From positions 3,534,001 through 3,598,000 of the forward strand of contig OZ241971.1 in assembly GCA_965204155.1 (NCBI GenBank): a stretch of 64,000 bases of DNA, read 5' to 3'. This stretch comes from UBA6522 sp965204155 (lineage in GTDB: Bacteria; Pseudomonadota; Gammaproteobacteria; Steroidobacterales; Rariloculaceae). Positions 15,831 through 23,851 of this stretch are shown piece by piece (the stretch's first letter is position 1; each line of letters begins with the position of its first letter). The notes under the pieces are model-generated. The model had not been told where the DNA came from. It did no database searches and worked only from the letters and a program-made list of their open reading frames with translations. A program made the translations under genes and the position numbers.

Positions 15831-18230
15831 ATGGCCTTTGAATTGCTCGGCAAGGACTTCTTGCCTGCCGATGTGGAACCGAAGGTAACCGGCAGGGCGA
15901 AGTACGCGGAGGATTTTCGCGTCGACGGCATGGTCTTTTGCCGTCTTTACCCGAGCCCCGTTCCCCATGGACGGGTCATCCGCATCGATACCGGCCGGGC
16001 GGAGGCGATGCCGGGCGTATTCGGTGTGCTGACGGCCGACGAAGTGCCGTCGCATCCCATGAACCCGATCCTCAGCAACGAGCCGAAGTTCGTCGGAGAT
16101 CCCATATTGGCCGTGGCGGCCGTGGACGAGACCACCGCCATGGACGCTATTGACGCCGTCGAAGTGGACATCGAACCGCTGGACTTCATCGTCGATCCCC
16201 TGGATAGTCTCTATCCCGGCGGGCCCGACGCCCGCAGCGACGGCAATTCGGCGACCCGCGGCGTGCCGGTGCGCACCATCAAGTGGACCGCGGCGGATTT
16301 CGCCGCCGAACCGGAAGGCAGCCTGCCCATCGGCGAGGAAGTCTTCGAGGAATGGTCCTACGGCGATCTCGAAGCCGGGTTCAGCGACGCCGCACTGGTG
16401 CTGGACGAAACCTTTGTGACCGCGGGCAACTCCCACCACTCCATGGAACCGCGTACCAACATGGCCTACTGGGAGGATGGGCGCTGTCACCTGTTTGCCT
16501 CCTCTCAGAGCCAGTCGTTCATCCTGCATGAACTGGCGCGCCTGATGGACGTTCCGGAAGAGAACATTCGGCTGGTCGCGGAATATTGCGGCGGCGGATT
16601 TGGTTCCAAGGGCCACGCCTATCCGCTGATGGCGATCCCTGCGCTGCTGTCGCGCAAGATCGGCCGGCCCGTGATGATGCGCATGAGCCGCGCCGAAGAG
16701 TACTTTCTGGGGATTGCCCGCGGCGGGTTCCAGGGTCGCATCAGGCTCGGGTTCAATGCGCAGGGGCGCGTGCTTGCCGCGGACCTGCGCGTGGTGCAGG
16801 ACGGTGGGCCCACTGAAGGGTTTTTCGATTTTCGCTCCGCTGCGGAACATGTCTCGGTGGTCCTGACGCCGGTGGCGATGCGGTCGCGGGGCGTCCCCGT
16901 TCACACCAACACCATTCCCCGCGGCCCCCAGCGCGGTCCAGGCCAGAACCAGATTGCCGCCGCCGTGGAACCGATACTGGACAAGGCGGCCGGTGAGCTT
17001 GGAATCGACCGGTTGGACATTCGCAGGATCAACGCCCCTCGCCACGACTCGATCGTCTACGGTCGACGCATCCCGGTCACCAGCGCCTACATGGTGGAAG
17101 CGCTGGAGCAGGGGGCGGCGGCGTTCAATTGGCAGGAGAAACGTGCGCTGAGCGGTCAGCGAAACGGATCGAAGGTGCGCGGCGTGGCCATCGGCCAGGG
17201 GTTCCACGCCGGCAGCTTCGCGGGATACGACGGCCTGGTAAGGCTCACGCCGGAAGGCCGGCTGCACATTCACACCGGTGTCGGCAACCTGGGAACCTAT
17301 TCCCATACTGCGACATCGCGCGTGGCGGCCGAATTGCTCGGGTGCCGATGGGAGAACTGCGTGGTGGAGCGGGGCGATACGAACCGGTACCTGCCCTACA
17401 ATTCCGGTCAGTACGGCAGCAATACCAGCGGCACGCAGACCCGGACGACCTACGCCGCCGCCATGGATGCGATGGAGAAACTCAAGGCCATCGCGGCCAT
17501 GGATCTCGGCGGTGACGCGTCCGACTACGACATCGGCGAGGAGAAGGTGTATCTGCGCAGCGATCCTTCGGTGGCGCTGACCTACCCCGAGGCCGCGCGC
17601 CGGGCCGTGGAGCTGGGCGGACGCTTCGATGGACATGAAGTGCCCGAAAACCTGAACTCCGTCACCAGTAGGGCAGTGGCGGGTTTGGCGGGGACGGGCC
17701 TCATCGGCGTAGCCCGGGATCAACTGGAGTTGCCGGGCATGGCGCCCGCGCTGGCGGTGGGCTTCATGGAGATCGAACTGGACCTGGAAACGGGCAAGTA
17801 CGAGATTCTCGACTACGTCGGCGTCGCGGACTGCGGCACGGTGCTTCACCCCCAGGGACTGGCGACGCAGGTCAAGGGCGGTGCGGTGATGGGAGTGGGT
17901 TTCGCGACGCTGGAGCGCATCATCTACGACCCGCAGATCGGTTTGCCCGGCAACGTGGGCCTCTACCAGGCTAAACCGCCGTCCTACCTGGACGTGCCGG
18001 CGCACATGCAATGGGGCGCGGTGGACCAGCCGGACTTCAACAATCCGGTGGGCGTCAAGGGCACCGGCGAACCGGTGATGGGGGCGGCGGCATCGGCGCT
18101 GATCTGCGCGATTTCCGACGCGCTGGGAGGGCACTACTTCAATCGCACGCCGATCATCACGGACATGATCGTCAACGCCGCCGCGGGAAGGGAGCAGTCC
18201 CATGGGCCCTTGCAGGTGAGTACCGCCTGA
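15831..18230 (+). CDS. Orphan molybdenum hydroxylase large subunit (xanthine dehydrogenase family)
   Basis: A 799-residue aldehyde oxidase/xanthine dehydrogenase large-subunit protein. N-terminal a/b hammerhead domain (VTGRAKYAEDF to about residue 125), then the molybdopterin cytosine dinucleotide-binding region with GGGFGSKGHAYPL, RGPQRGPGQNQIAAAVEPILDKAA and, near the C-terminus, GVKGTGEPVMGAAA, which carries the catalytic Glu. Such subunits normally work with a 2Fe-2S and an FAD subunit, neither of which is adjacent, so it may pair with proteins elsewhere. There is no Tat signal, so it acts in the cytoplasm. AGGGGAAAATCC precedes the ATG. It is followed after 15 bases by the carbamoyltransferase gene, suggesting one operon. 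Confidence 0.85.
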   Translation: MAFELLGKDFLPADVEPKVTGRAKYAEDFRVDGMVFCRLYPSPVPHGRVIRIDTGRAEAMPGVFGVLTADEVPSHPMNPILSNEPKFVGDPILAVAAVDETTAMDAIDAVEVDIEPLDFIVDPLDSLYPGGPDARSDGNSATRGVPVRTIKWTAADFAAEPEGSLPIGEEVFEEWSYGDLEAGFSDAALVLDETFVTAGNSHHSMEPRTNMAYWEDGRCHLFASSQSQSFILHELARLMDVPEENIRLVAEYCGGGFGSKGHAYPLMAIPALLSRKIGRPVMMRMSRAEEYFLGIARGGFQGRIRLGFNAQGRVLAADLRVVQDGGPTEGFFDFRSAAEHVSVVLTPVAMRSRGVPVHTNTIPRGPQRGPGQNQIAAAVEPILDKAAGELGIDRLDIRRINAPRHDSIVYGRRIPVTSAYMVEALEQGAAAFNWQEKRALSGQRNGSKVRGVAIGQGFHAGSFAGYDGLVRLTPEGRLHIHTGVGNLGTYSHTATSRVAAELLGCRWENCVVERGDTNRYLPYNSGQYGSNTSGTQTRTTYAAAMDAMEKLKAIAAMDLGGDASDYDIGEEKVYLRSDPSVALTYPEAARRAVELGGRFDGHEVPENLNSVTSRAVAGLAGTGLIGVARDQLELPGMAPALAVGFMEIELDLETGKYEILDYVGVADCGTVLHPQGLATQVKGGAVMGVGFATLERIIYDPQIGLPGNVGLYQAKPPSYLDVPAHMQWGAVDQPDFNNPVGVKGTGEPVMGAAASALICAISDALGGHYFNRTPIITDMIVNAAAGREQSHGPLQVSTA

Positions 18231-18245
18231 GCCGTCGTCAACGCC

Positions 18246-19259
18246 GTGACCAGGAAATTCACGACGCTCTTTCACGTCATCGACCCCCGCGTCTTCGAGC
18301 GCCAGCTCCTGGACGAGTTGTGTGCGCTCGCGACCCGCGTGCGGGCCATCGCCAAGACGCCCGCGGGCGCGCGATTTCTGCAGGATCTGGCACCCAACCG
18401 CCGAGCGATGCTCTACTTCACGCAACCTTCCACCCGGACCTTCCTGTCCTTCAACAACGCGTGCCACATCCTCGGCATGCGCACAAGCGAGATCCGCGAT
18501 CCGTCCACATCGTCGGAGGTCAAGGGGGAAAGTTTCGAGGATGCGATCCGCACGTTCAGCTCCTACGTGGACGTGATCATCATGCGCTCCCGGCACCCGG
18601 GACGCGCTGCGGCGGCCGCCGACCTCATGGATTCCATCGCCCGTCCGGTGCCGGTGATCAACGGCGGCAGCGGCAGCGATCAGCACCCGACCCAGGCGCT
18701 GCTGGACATCTACACGCTGGACCGCAGTTTTTCCGAACTGGGAGGCATCGACGGCAAGGTCATCGGAATGATGGGCGATCTCAAGCGCGGGCGCACGGTG
18801 AGGTCGCTGTCCATGCTGATGCAGAACTACCGCGACGTTCGCCTGGTGTTCATCGCGCCAAATCAGTTTGCGATGGAGGATGACATCAAGTCCTTCCTGG
18901 CAACGCACGGCATCCCGTACGTGGAGACGGAGGATCTGCCCAGCGTCCTGCCGGAGCTTGACGCGCTCTACGTGACCCGCATGCAGTCGGAGTGGGACCG
19001 GGACGGTGAATCCCACCAGGTGGATACCGGTCAGTTCAGCATCGGCACCGAAGAAATGAAGCTGCTCAAGCCCGACAGCATCGTCATGCACCCCTTGCCA
19101 CGGGGGCCGGAGATCGCCCCGGCCGTGGACGCGGACCCCAGGGCAATGTACTGGCGCCAGGAACGCAACGGCATGTGGATGCGCGTGGCCGTGCTTCTGA
19201 AGATTTTCAAGCTGGAAGTCCGCGTCAGGGAAGTGGAGCTAGGGGCGTTTATCGATTGA
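18246..19259 (+). CDS. pyrB: Aspartate carbamoyltransferase-like enzyme
   Basis: A 337-residue transcarbamylase with carbamoyl-phosphate loop QPSTRTFLSF, the 80s-loop Lys in SSEVKGESFED, HPTQALLD, GDLKRGRTVRSL and MHPLPRGPEI. The Arg and Gln that bind aspartate in E. coli PyrB (TRVQ) are present as TRMQ, so aspartate specificity is likely on residues alone. Context argues for caution: it begins with a GTG 15 bases after an orphan molybdenum hydroxylase, with no other pyrimidine gene or PyrI nearby, recalling the E. coli xdhABC-ygeW arrangement in which the carbamoyltransferase is catabolic. It could be the cell's only ATCase or a specialised paralogue. Confidence 0.8.
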   Translation: MTRKFTTLFHVIDPRVFERQLLDELCALATRVRAIAKTPAGARFLQDLAPNRRAMLYFTQPSTRTFLSFNNACHILGMRTSEIRDPSTSSEVKGESFEDAIRTFSSYVDVIIMRSRHPGRAAAAADLMDSIARPVPVINGGSGSDQHPTQALLDIYTLDRSFSELGGIDGKVIGMMGDLKRGRTVRSLSMLMQNYRDVRLVFIAPNQFAMEDDIKSFLATHGIPYVETEDLPSVLPELDALYVTRMQSEWDRDGESHQVDTGQFSIGTEEMKLLKPDSIVMHPLPRGPEIAPAVDADPRAMYWRQERNGMWMRVAVLLKIFKLEVRVREVELGAFID

Positions 19260-19282
19260 GTGTTCCATATTGGATAAATGAC

Positions 19283-20473
19283 ATGAATAAATACACACAA
19301 AGTACTGTATTATTTTCTCTTTTAGTTGCGGTGAATCTCGCATCGGCGCAGAGTTGGGGTCCGCGCGGCCTGGACGAACTGAAAGAAGAAACGCTGCGCC
19401 GGGCTCTTCACGGCGAAGGCCCGATCGGCGTGGTCAGGATGGAAGATGCCGAGCGGGCGGTGGCCGCGCTGCACGATCTTGAGCGAGACACTTGGGCTGC
19501 CGCCTGGTCGTCCATCGGCGAGGAGTACCTGGAGCGGGCAAGGACGGCCACCACCGAGGACGAGGCCCGCGAGAACTTCTACTACGCCTGGCGTTACTTC
19601 GACGTGGGCCGTTGGCCGACGGAGAAGCACTCCGACGGTAAGCGCGAGTCCTACGAGCAGGGGTTGGTCGCGTTCAACGAGTGGGGCCGCTTGCTGGACC
19701 CCCCGGTTGAGACGGTAACCATCCCCTTCGAGGACAGCGAGATCGTCCTCTACCTGCGGCTGCCCGACGGCGTGCGCCCGGCTCCGCTGGTCTTCGGCAT
19801 GAACGGGCTTGACTCCCGCAAGGAAGGCGTCATGGCCGGGAGCAATGCCTACATCGAGGCGGGCGCTGCAGCATCCGCCATCGATATGCCCGGAACGGGG
19901 CAGGCGCCCATCCTGATCGATGTGGGAGCCGAGCGCATGCTCTCCGCCGCGCTGGACTACCTGGCCGAGCGTCCGGAGATCGACGGCTCGCGAATGGTCG
20001 TGCAGGGCCGCAGTTGGAGCGGGTACTGGGCTGCAGTGCTGGCCTACACCGAACGCGACCGCATTCTCGGCGCCGCGGTGCACGGCGTGGGCATCCATCA
20101 TTACTATCAGCCGGAATGGCAGGAGCACGCGGTACTCAGCCTCGAATACCTCTTCGATCTGTTTCCCGCGCGATCCGTCGTTTACAGCGTGGAGACCATG
20201 GAGGACTTCTTCGCCTACGGGCCCAGGCTCTCCCTGGTGGAGCGGGGCCTCATCGACCAGCCGTCGGCGCCAATGCTGCTGGTGAACGGCGAGCAGGACA
20301 CCCAACAACCCATCAGCGACCTCTACCTGATGATGAAAAACGGCGATCCCAAGACCGCCTGGGTGAACCCCGTCGGCGGTCACATGGGCCGTTCCGAGCA
20401 CTGGCCGGGCGGCCGAATTCGGGACGAGGTGGTGCAACCCTGGCTGCTGCGTCAACTCGGAATCGAGCCGTAG
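19283..20473 (+). CDS. Secreted alpha/beta hydrolase (FrsA/DUF1100-like)
   Basis: Signal peptide MNKYTQSTVLFSLLVAVNLASA, then an all-helical cap-like N-terminal part (to about residue 130) and an alpha/beta hydrolase core: FGMNGLDSRKEG oxyanion region, VQGRSWSGYWAAVLA nucleophile elbow, VNGEQDTQQP acid and VGGHMGRSEHW His. The elbow is GxSxS instead of GxSxG, unusual but followed by Gly. The architecture resembles FrsA and 2,6-dihydroxypseudooxynicotine hydrolase, which cleave C-C or ester bonds. The start is the ATG at 19283; the preceding 20 bases and signal-peptide codons are markedly AT-rich. It follows the carbamoyltransferase by 23 bases. Confidence 0.75.
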   Translation: MNKYTQSTVLFSLLVAVNLASAQSWGPRGLDELKEETLRRALHGEGPIGVVRMEDAERAVAALHDLERDTWAAAWSSIGEEYLERARTATTEDEARENFYYAWRYFDVGRWPTEKHSDGKRESYEQGLVAFNEWGRLLDPPVETVTIPFEDSEIVLYLRLPDGVRPAPLVFGMNGLDSRKEGVMAGSNAYIEAGAAASAIDMPGTGQAPILIDVGAERMLSAALDYLAERPEIDGSRMVVQGRSWSGYWAAVLAYTERDRILGAAVHGVGIHHYYQPEWQEHAVLSLEYLFDLFPARSVVYSVETMEDFFAYGPRLSLVERGLIDQPSAPMLLVNGEQDTQQPISDLYLMMKNGDPKTAWVNPVGGHMGRSEHWPGGRIRDEVVQPWLLRQLGIEP

Positions 20474-20543
20474 GACCGGGCACAGTCCGCCGATGCTGTC
20501 CGATGCGATGCTATTCGGGAGACAGAATACCTTCCGTCCTTGC

Positions 20544-20972
20544 TCAAGCCGCGCGGGTTTCCACCACGAGTTCTTTCCCCAACGCGCGCAATGCCTCGTC
20601 GATGCGGTCAATGGCGGACCGATGCCGAGGGTCGAGCATTCGGCGGATTGTCTTCTCGTCGACGTTTAGCTGTTGAGCCAGAGCCACGCGGGTCAGCCCC
20701 GACTCGCGCAACGCCAGCCATAGTGCCGCCTTGGCCGCCGTGATCGGCGGCACCGCCACCAGGTGTTCTCCGGCTCGGCGAGCGCTCGGAGCCGGCAACT
20801 CATCGACCCGATTAAGGCGGCCAGCCACGGCCTCTTCCAGCGCATCCGCAGCCTCGGCCAGTGCTTCGGACTCGTCGGCGCCGGAGGTCAGGCATTCCGG
20901 CAGGTCCCTGAACGAGACGACGATCTCGTCGGCGGAATAACGTTGCAATCGTGCAGGATAGGTAAATCGCAT
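20544..20972 (-). CDS. hicB: HicB-type antitoxin with C-terminal helix-turn-helix
   Basis: A 142-residue antitoxin. The N-terminal HicB fold (FTYPARLQRYSADEIVVSFRDLPECLTSGADESEALAEA) is a degraded RNase-H-like domain that binds the toxin; the C-terminal helix-turn-helix (LRESGLTRVALAQQLNVDEKTIRRML) would bind the operon's own promoter. GGAGA lies eight bases before the ATG at 20972, deciding against a start seven codons upstream. It is the second gene, after hicA, the common hicA-hicB order, and would neutralise and autoregulate the pair. Confidence 0.88.
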   Translation of the reverse strand: MRFTYPARLQRYSADEIVVSFRDLPECLTSGADESEALAEAADALEEAVAGRLNRVDELPAPSARRAGEHLVAVPPITAAKAALWLALRESGLTRVALAQQLNVDEKTIRRMLDPRHRSAIDRIDEALRALGKELVVETRAA

Positions 20973-20997
20973 CGCAGTCTCCAAATGGATCAAGGGT

Positions 20998-21222
20998 TCA
21001 ACGGAAATCGCTCTTGTCGAGACCGATCTGACGAATCATGGCGGATTGGAGGCCGGCGCCAAGTTCCTTGCGCTTGTTTTTGACCACCGTGAAGCGGTCG
21101 CCGAAGTACAGTGTGCTATGGCTGCCCTTGCCGCGCTCGGTAGCGAGGCGGACCGTCACGCCGCGCTCGCGCCCGATTCTCCTGACTCGCCTGATGAATT
21201 CGTTCCCGGTCATGAGGCACAT
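20998..21222 (-). CDS. hicA: HicA-type mRNA interferase toxin
   Basis: A 74-residue double-stranded-RNA-binding-fold toxin that would cleave mRNA independently of ribosomes. The catalytic His lies in RGKGSHSTLYFGD, the hallmark of HicA, followed by the basic strand FTVVKNKRKEL. There are two possible starts three codons apart (21222 and 21213), neither with a strong ribosome site, consistent with low toxin translation. Twenty-five bases separate it from hicB. Its tail GLDKSDFR matches typical HicA ends. Confidence 0.85.
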   Translation of the reverse strand: MCLMTGNEFIRRVRRIGRERGVTVRLATERGKGSHSTLYFGDRFTVVKNKRKELGAGLQSAMIRQIGLDKSDFR

Positions 21223-21327
21223 GATAGGACAATAGTGTCCGTTGAATCAGCATTGTTTCGGTCTTTTTTGTCCGAATTTTGTGGGCACAGTCCCAGCTGT
21301 CTCCATGGCGCCATATCGGACGCCCGT

Positions 21328-22041
21328 TCATCGTTGAACTGTGTCGACACCGCACAGGCGCGGGTCCGCGCAGGCCTTCTCGGGGACGCATCCCCACTCC
21401 AGCAGAGGGGCGTCGGTGCGCGCGTAGGTGATGACGATCGTGAACGGGGTTTGATAGAAGACCGGGTCGAAATGGGTGATCCGGGCCTCCATGAGGTCGC
21501 CGTTCGGGATATAGCGCTCCGTGGTCACCATCAGATCGGACTGCGGGTAACCGACCCACTGGAACGTGGAAAACACGCCAGCGTGAATGTCCGCGGAGGC
21601 GACGACGAGGTTTTCTCCCTCGTAGCGGGCCACCGAGCGTCCGAGGTGCGGAAATTGCGCATCGGCGATCGGTGCATCCTGCGCGGTCAGTTGCGGATCG
21701 ACGGGTATGCGGCGCTTCACGTCCATGAATTCGTGGTTGAATTCCACGTGGTCATCGTGCTGACGGATTTCCATCAGGGGGGAGGGCGTGATCATCGTCC
21801 TTGTCACGCTTGTGGGCAGGCACTGCATGTGGGGATCATCCACAAGGAAGTCATAGGCTTCACGGAATGACTCGCCCGCGGTATTTAGCGCGATGTCGGG
21901 GCTGGAACTTCCGGTTACGTTCCATACGCCGTCGAGTTCCAGGCGCTCGCCTTGCGCAAGCGATGCCGCTGGCCATGCAAGAACACCCACAACCATGGCG
22001 GCTGCGACCCGGCCGGCTCCTTGATCTTTCATTTTTCGCAT
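21328..22041 (-). CDS. Secreted protein of unknown function
   Basis: A 237-residue exported protein (signal peptide about residues 5-30, cut near SLAQG). The mature part begins LDGVWNVTGSSSPDIALN and contains MQCLPTSVTRTMITPSPLMEIRQHDDHVEFNHEF and FDPVFYQTPFTIVITYAR, a beta-rich lipocalin-like pattern seen in many hypothetical proteins encoded beside DUF6152 genes. Four Cys are present, three clustered near the C-terminus (WGCVPEKACADPRLCG), which may form disulfides in the periplasm. It lies 22 bases after the DUF6152 gene and is probably co-transcribed. I do not recognise a function. Confidence 0.65.
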   Translation of the reverse strand: MRKMKDQGAGRVAAAMVVGVLAWPAASLAQGERLELDGVWNVTGSSSPDIALNTAGESFREAYDFLVDDPHMQCLPTSVTRTMITPSPLMEIRQHDDHVEFNHEFMDVKRRIPVDPQLTAQDAPIADAQFPHLGRSVARYEGENLVVASADIHAGVFSTFQWVGYPQSDLMVTTERYIPNGDLMEARITHFDPVFYQTPFTIVITYARTDAPLLEWGCVPEKACADPRLCGVDTVQR

Positions 22042-22063
22042 GCGCTAGTTGTAGTTTCCGTGC

Positions 22064-22543
22064 TCAAGGTACCAGGAAAGACGGATCCTGCCGGCCCTGG
22101 GCTGCTTCCGCCTCGTCACAGGTCGCGTAGTATTCGTCGCCGCGATAGATGCCGGCGCCGCAGTCCCGCACTATGGTGCCGTCCGACAGGACCACATCGC
22201 GGATGTAGATCACGTGGTCCAGCCGGCGGTGTCGCCGGGCATTGATTGTCACTTCTTCTCCCACCTTGATCAGATCGATGTCCACGGCCCTGCGGCGCAG
22301 CGCGTTGCCGTCCGACCACTCGGCCAGCCACTCGGTCGTCACGCCGTCGCTGTCCACCACGTCCAGAATGATCAGCGCATGTGGATTGCGAATCTCGACT
22401 TCGGTGATGGTACCGACGAGCTCCACCGGCGCCTCTTCGTAGCTGAAGTAATTGGTCGACACGGAATGATGTGCGTGGGCGGAAGCGGCGAAGATCACTG
22501 CTGCGACGCCGGCGAACCCGGGGGTTGCAAGTCGAGTGCGCAT
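22064..22543 (-). CDS. DUF6152 family secreted protein
   Basis: A 159-residue periplasmic protein with signal peptide up to ASAHA, then HHSVSTNYFSYEEAPVELVGTITEVEIRNPHALI. That pattern (HHS start, V.L.GTVT.VE..NPHA) defines DUF6152, a small OB-fold-like domain of unknown role. Two Cys near the C-terminus (DCGAGIY, ATCDEAE) may pair. GGGGGAT precedes the ATG at 22543. It forms a two-gene unit with the secreted protein downstream and follows the LigJ-like hydratase gene after about 34 bases, so the three genes may be one operon. Confidence 0.75.
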   Translation of the reverse strand: MRTRLATPGFAGVAAVIFAASAHAHHSVSTNYFSYEEAPVELVGTITEVEIRNPHALIILDVVDSDGVTTEWLAEWSDGNALRRRAVDIDLIKVGEEVTINARRHRRLDHVIYIRDVVLSDGTIVRDCGAGIYRGDEYYATCDEAEAAQGRQDPSFLVP

Positions 22544-22577
22544 ATCAGTCCATCCCCCTTGCTGCCACGCTACCCGT

Positions 22578-23600
22578 TCAATTGTCGAGCAACCCGCCGA
22601 GCCTCGGGTACACACGCCGCGCGTTGCCCTCGAATATCTGCATTCTATCGGCTTCGCTCAGGTTCGTGTTGCCCATGATGTAGCGCTTGGTATCGTCGAA
22701 GTAGTGCCCGGTCTCCGGATCGATGCCGCGCACGGCGCCCACCATCTCCGAGGCGAACAGGATATTGTCGATGGGCATTACGTCCACCAGCAGGTCGATG
22801 CCTTTCTGGTGGTAGACGCAGGTGTCGAAGAAGACGTTGCCCAGCAGGAGTTCGTCCAGCGGCGGCCGCTTCAGCATGTCCGCAAGCCCGCGGAAGCGGC
22901 CCCAGTGAAAGGGCACCGCGCCGCCGCCGTGGGGAATGATGAACTTCAGATCCGGAAAGTCCCTGAACAGGTCCGACGTGAGCATCTGCATGAACGCGGT
23001 GGTGTCCGCGCTCAGGTAGTACGACCCGGTGGAGTGGAACGCCGGATTACAGGCGGCGCTGACGTGGATCATGGCCGGGACTCTTAGTTCGCACATCTTC
23101 TCGTAGAACGGATACCAGTACCGGTCCCCAAGCGGCGGCAGATCGAAGGAGCCGCCGCTGGTATCGGGGTTCAGGTTGCAGCCGACGAAGCCAAGCTGTT
23201 CCACGCACCGTTCCAGCTCACCGATACTGGCCCGCATGTCGGTTCCCGGCGACTGCGGCAACTGGCAGACACCGATGAAGTTGTTCGGATAAAGCTGCGT
23301 AAGCCGGTAGATCAGGTTGTTGGACTGGATACTCCAGGTGAGGCTGGTGGAGGCATTGCCGATATGGTGTCCCATGCCGCTGGCCCGGGGGGAGAAGATG
23401 GTCCGGTCCGTGCCCCGTTCCCGCTGAAACTTCAGTTGCGCGCCCTCCACGCTCTCCCGCAACTGGTCGTCGGTGATTTTCAGATCGACCGTCCCGGCCT
23501 GGTGGAACGGGTCCTTCTCGACCTCCTGCCTCTGGCGCTCTCGGTAGTCCTTCAACTGGGGAGGTTCGGTGGTGTAGTGGCCGTGGCAGTCGATGATCAT
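22578..23600 (-). CDS. LigJ-like amidohydrolase (4-oxalomesaconate hydratase family)
   Basis: A 340-residue amidohydrolase closely following LigJ of the protocatechuate 4,5-cleavage pathway: MIIDCHGHYTTEPPQLKDY, then ELKISDDELRE-like LKITDDQLRES, FSPRASGMGHHIG, AMIHVSAACNPAFHSTGSYYL, IPHGGGAVPFHWGRFRGLA, VFFDTCVYHQ, LFASEMVGAVRGIDPETG and the end GNARRVYPRL. LigJ is a Zn enzyme hydrating 4-oxalomesaconate to 4-carboxy-4-hydroxy-2-oxoadipate; metal-binding residues (HGH, HV, PHGG) are present. The start is the ATG at 23600; longer in-frame starts add an unrelated extension. No ligA, B, C, I or K gene is near, so it either serves a dispersed pathway or acts on another unsaturated keto-acid. Confidence 0.8.
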   Translation of the reverse strand: MIIDCHGHYTTEPPQLKDYRERQRQEVEKDPFHQAGTVDLKITDDQLRESVEGAQLKFQRERGTDRTIFSPRASGMGHHIGNASTSLTWSIQSNNLIYRLTQLYPNNFIGVCQLPQSPGTDMRASIGELERCVEQLGFVGCNLNPDTSGGSFDLPPLGDRYWYPFYEKMCELRVPAMIHVSAACNPAFHSTGSYYLSADTTAFMQMLTSDLFRDFPDLKFIIPHGGGAVPFHWGRFRGLADMLKRPPLDELLLGNVFFDTCVYHQKGIDLLVDVMPIDNILFASEMVGAVRGIDPETGHYFDDTKRYIMGNTNLSEADRMQIFEGNARRVYPRLGGLLDN

Positions 23601-23769
23601 GGCGCAATTGGGTTCCGGTGCTGGCTGCGGGAGCGCCTTTATAGCACCGAATACGGGAGCACCGCACCTGTGCGCAGATTTTGCAACAAACACAGGACAC
23701 CAAATGCCCTGCATCCTGACACGAACTCTGAAAACGGAGTGCGGACCAGGCTGCATTTCACGGTCCAAA

Positions 23770-23783
23770 TGACAGGATTGTCA
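23770..23783. promoter_or_regulatory. Small perfect dyad in the divergent LigJ-like / DUF5916 region
   Basis: TGACA-GGAT-TGTCA is a perfect 5-bp-arm inverted repeat in the 251-base region between two divergent genes, where a regulator could control both. No regulator gene is adjacent, so this is a weak suggestion. Confidence 0.2.
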
Positions 23784-23851
23784 CGTCGCTTGCTGTGCGC
23801 GTGCCGGTAAAATAGGCACAATGCCGTGGGGAGACCGGACAGCGCTCTGTC

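Noticed and set aside
15720..19091. Very long open frame on the minus strand opposite the molybdenum hydroxylase and carbamoyltransferase genes
   Set aside because: High GC leaves few stops in the antisense frame; the product is His/Arg-rich with no domain, while both plus-strand genes have clear family motifs.
22578..23600. Assigning the hydratase as part of the aromatic box cluster
   Set aside because: Its chemistry belongs to protocatechuate meta-cleavage, and a DUF5916 gene separates it from the box genes.
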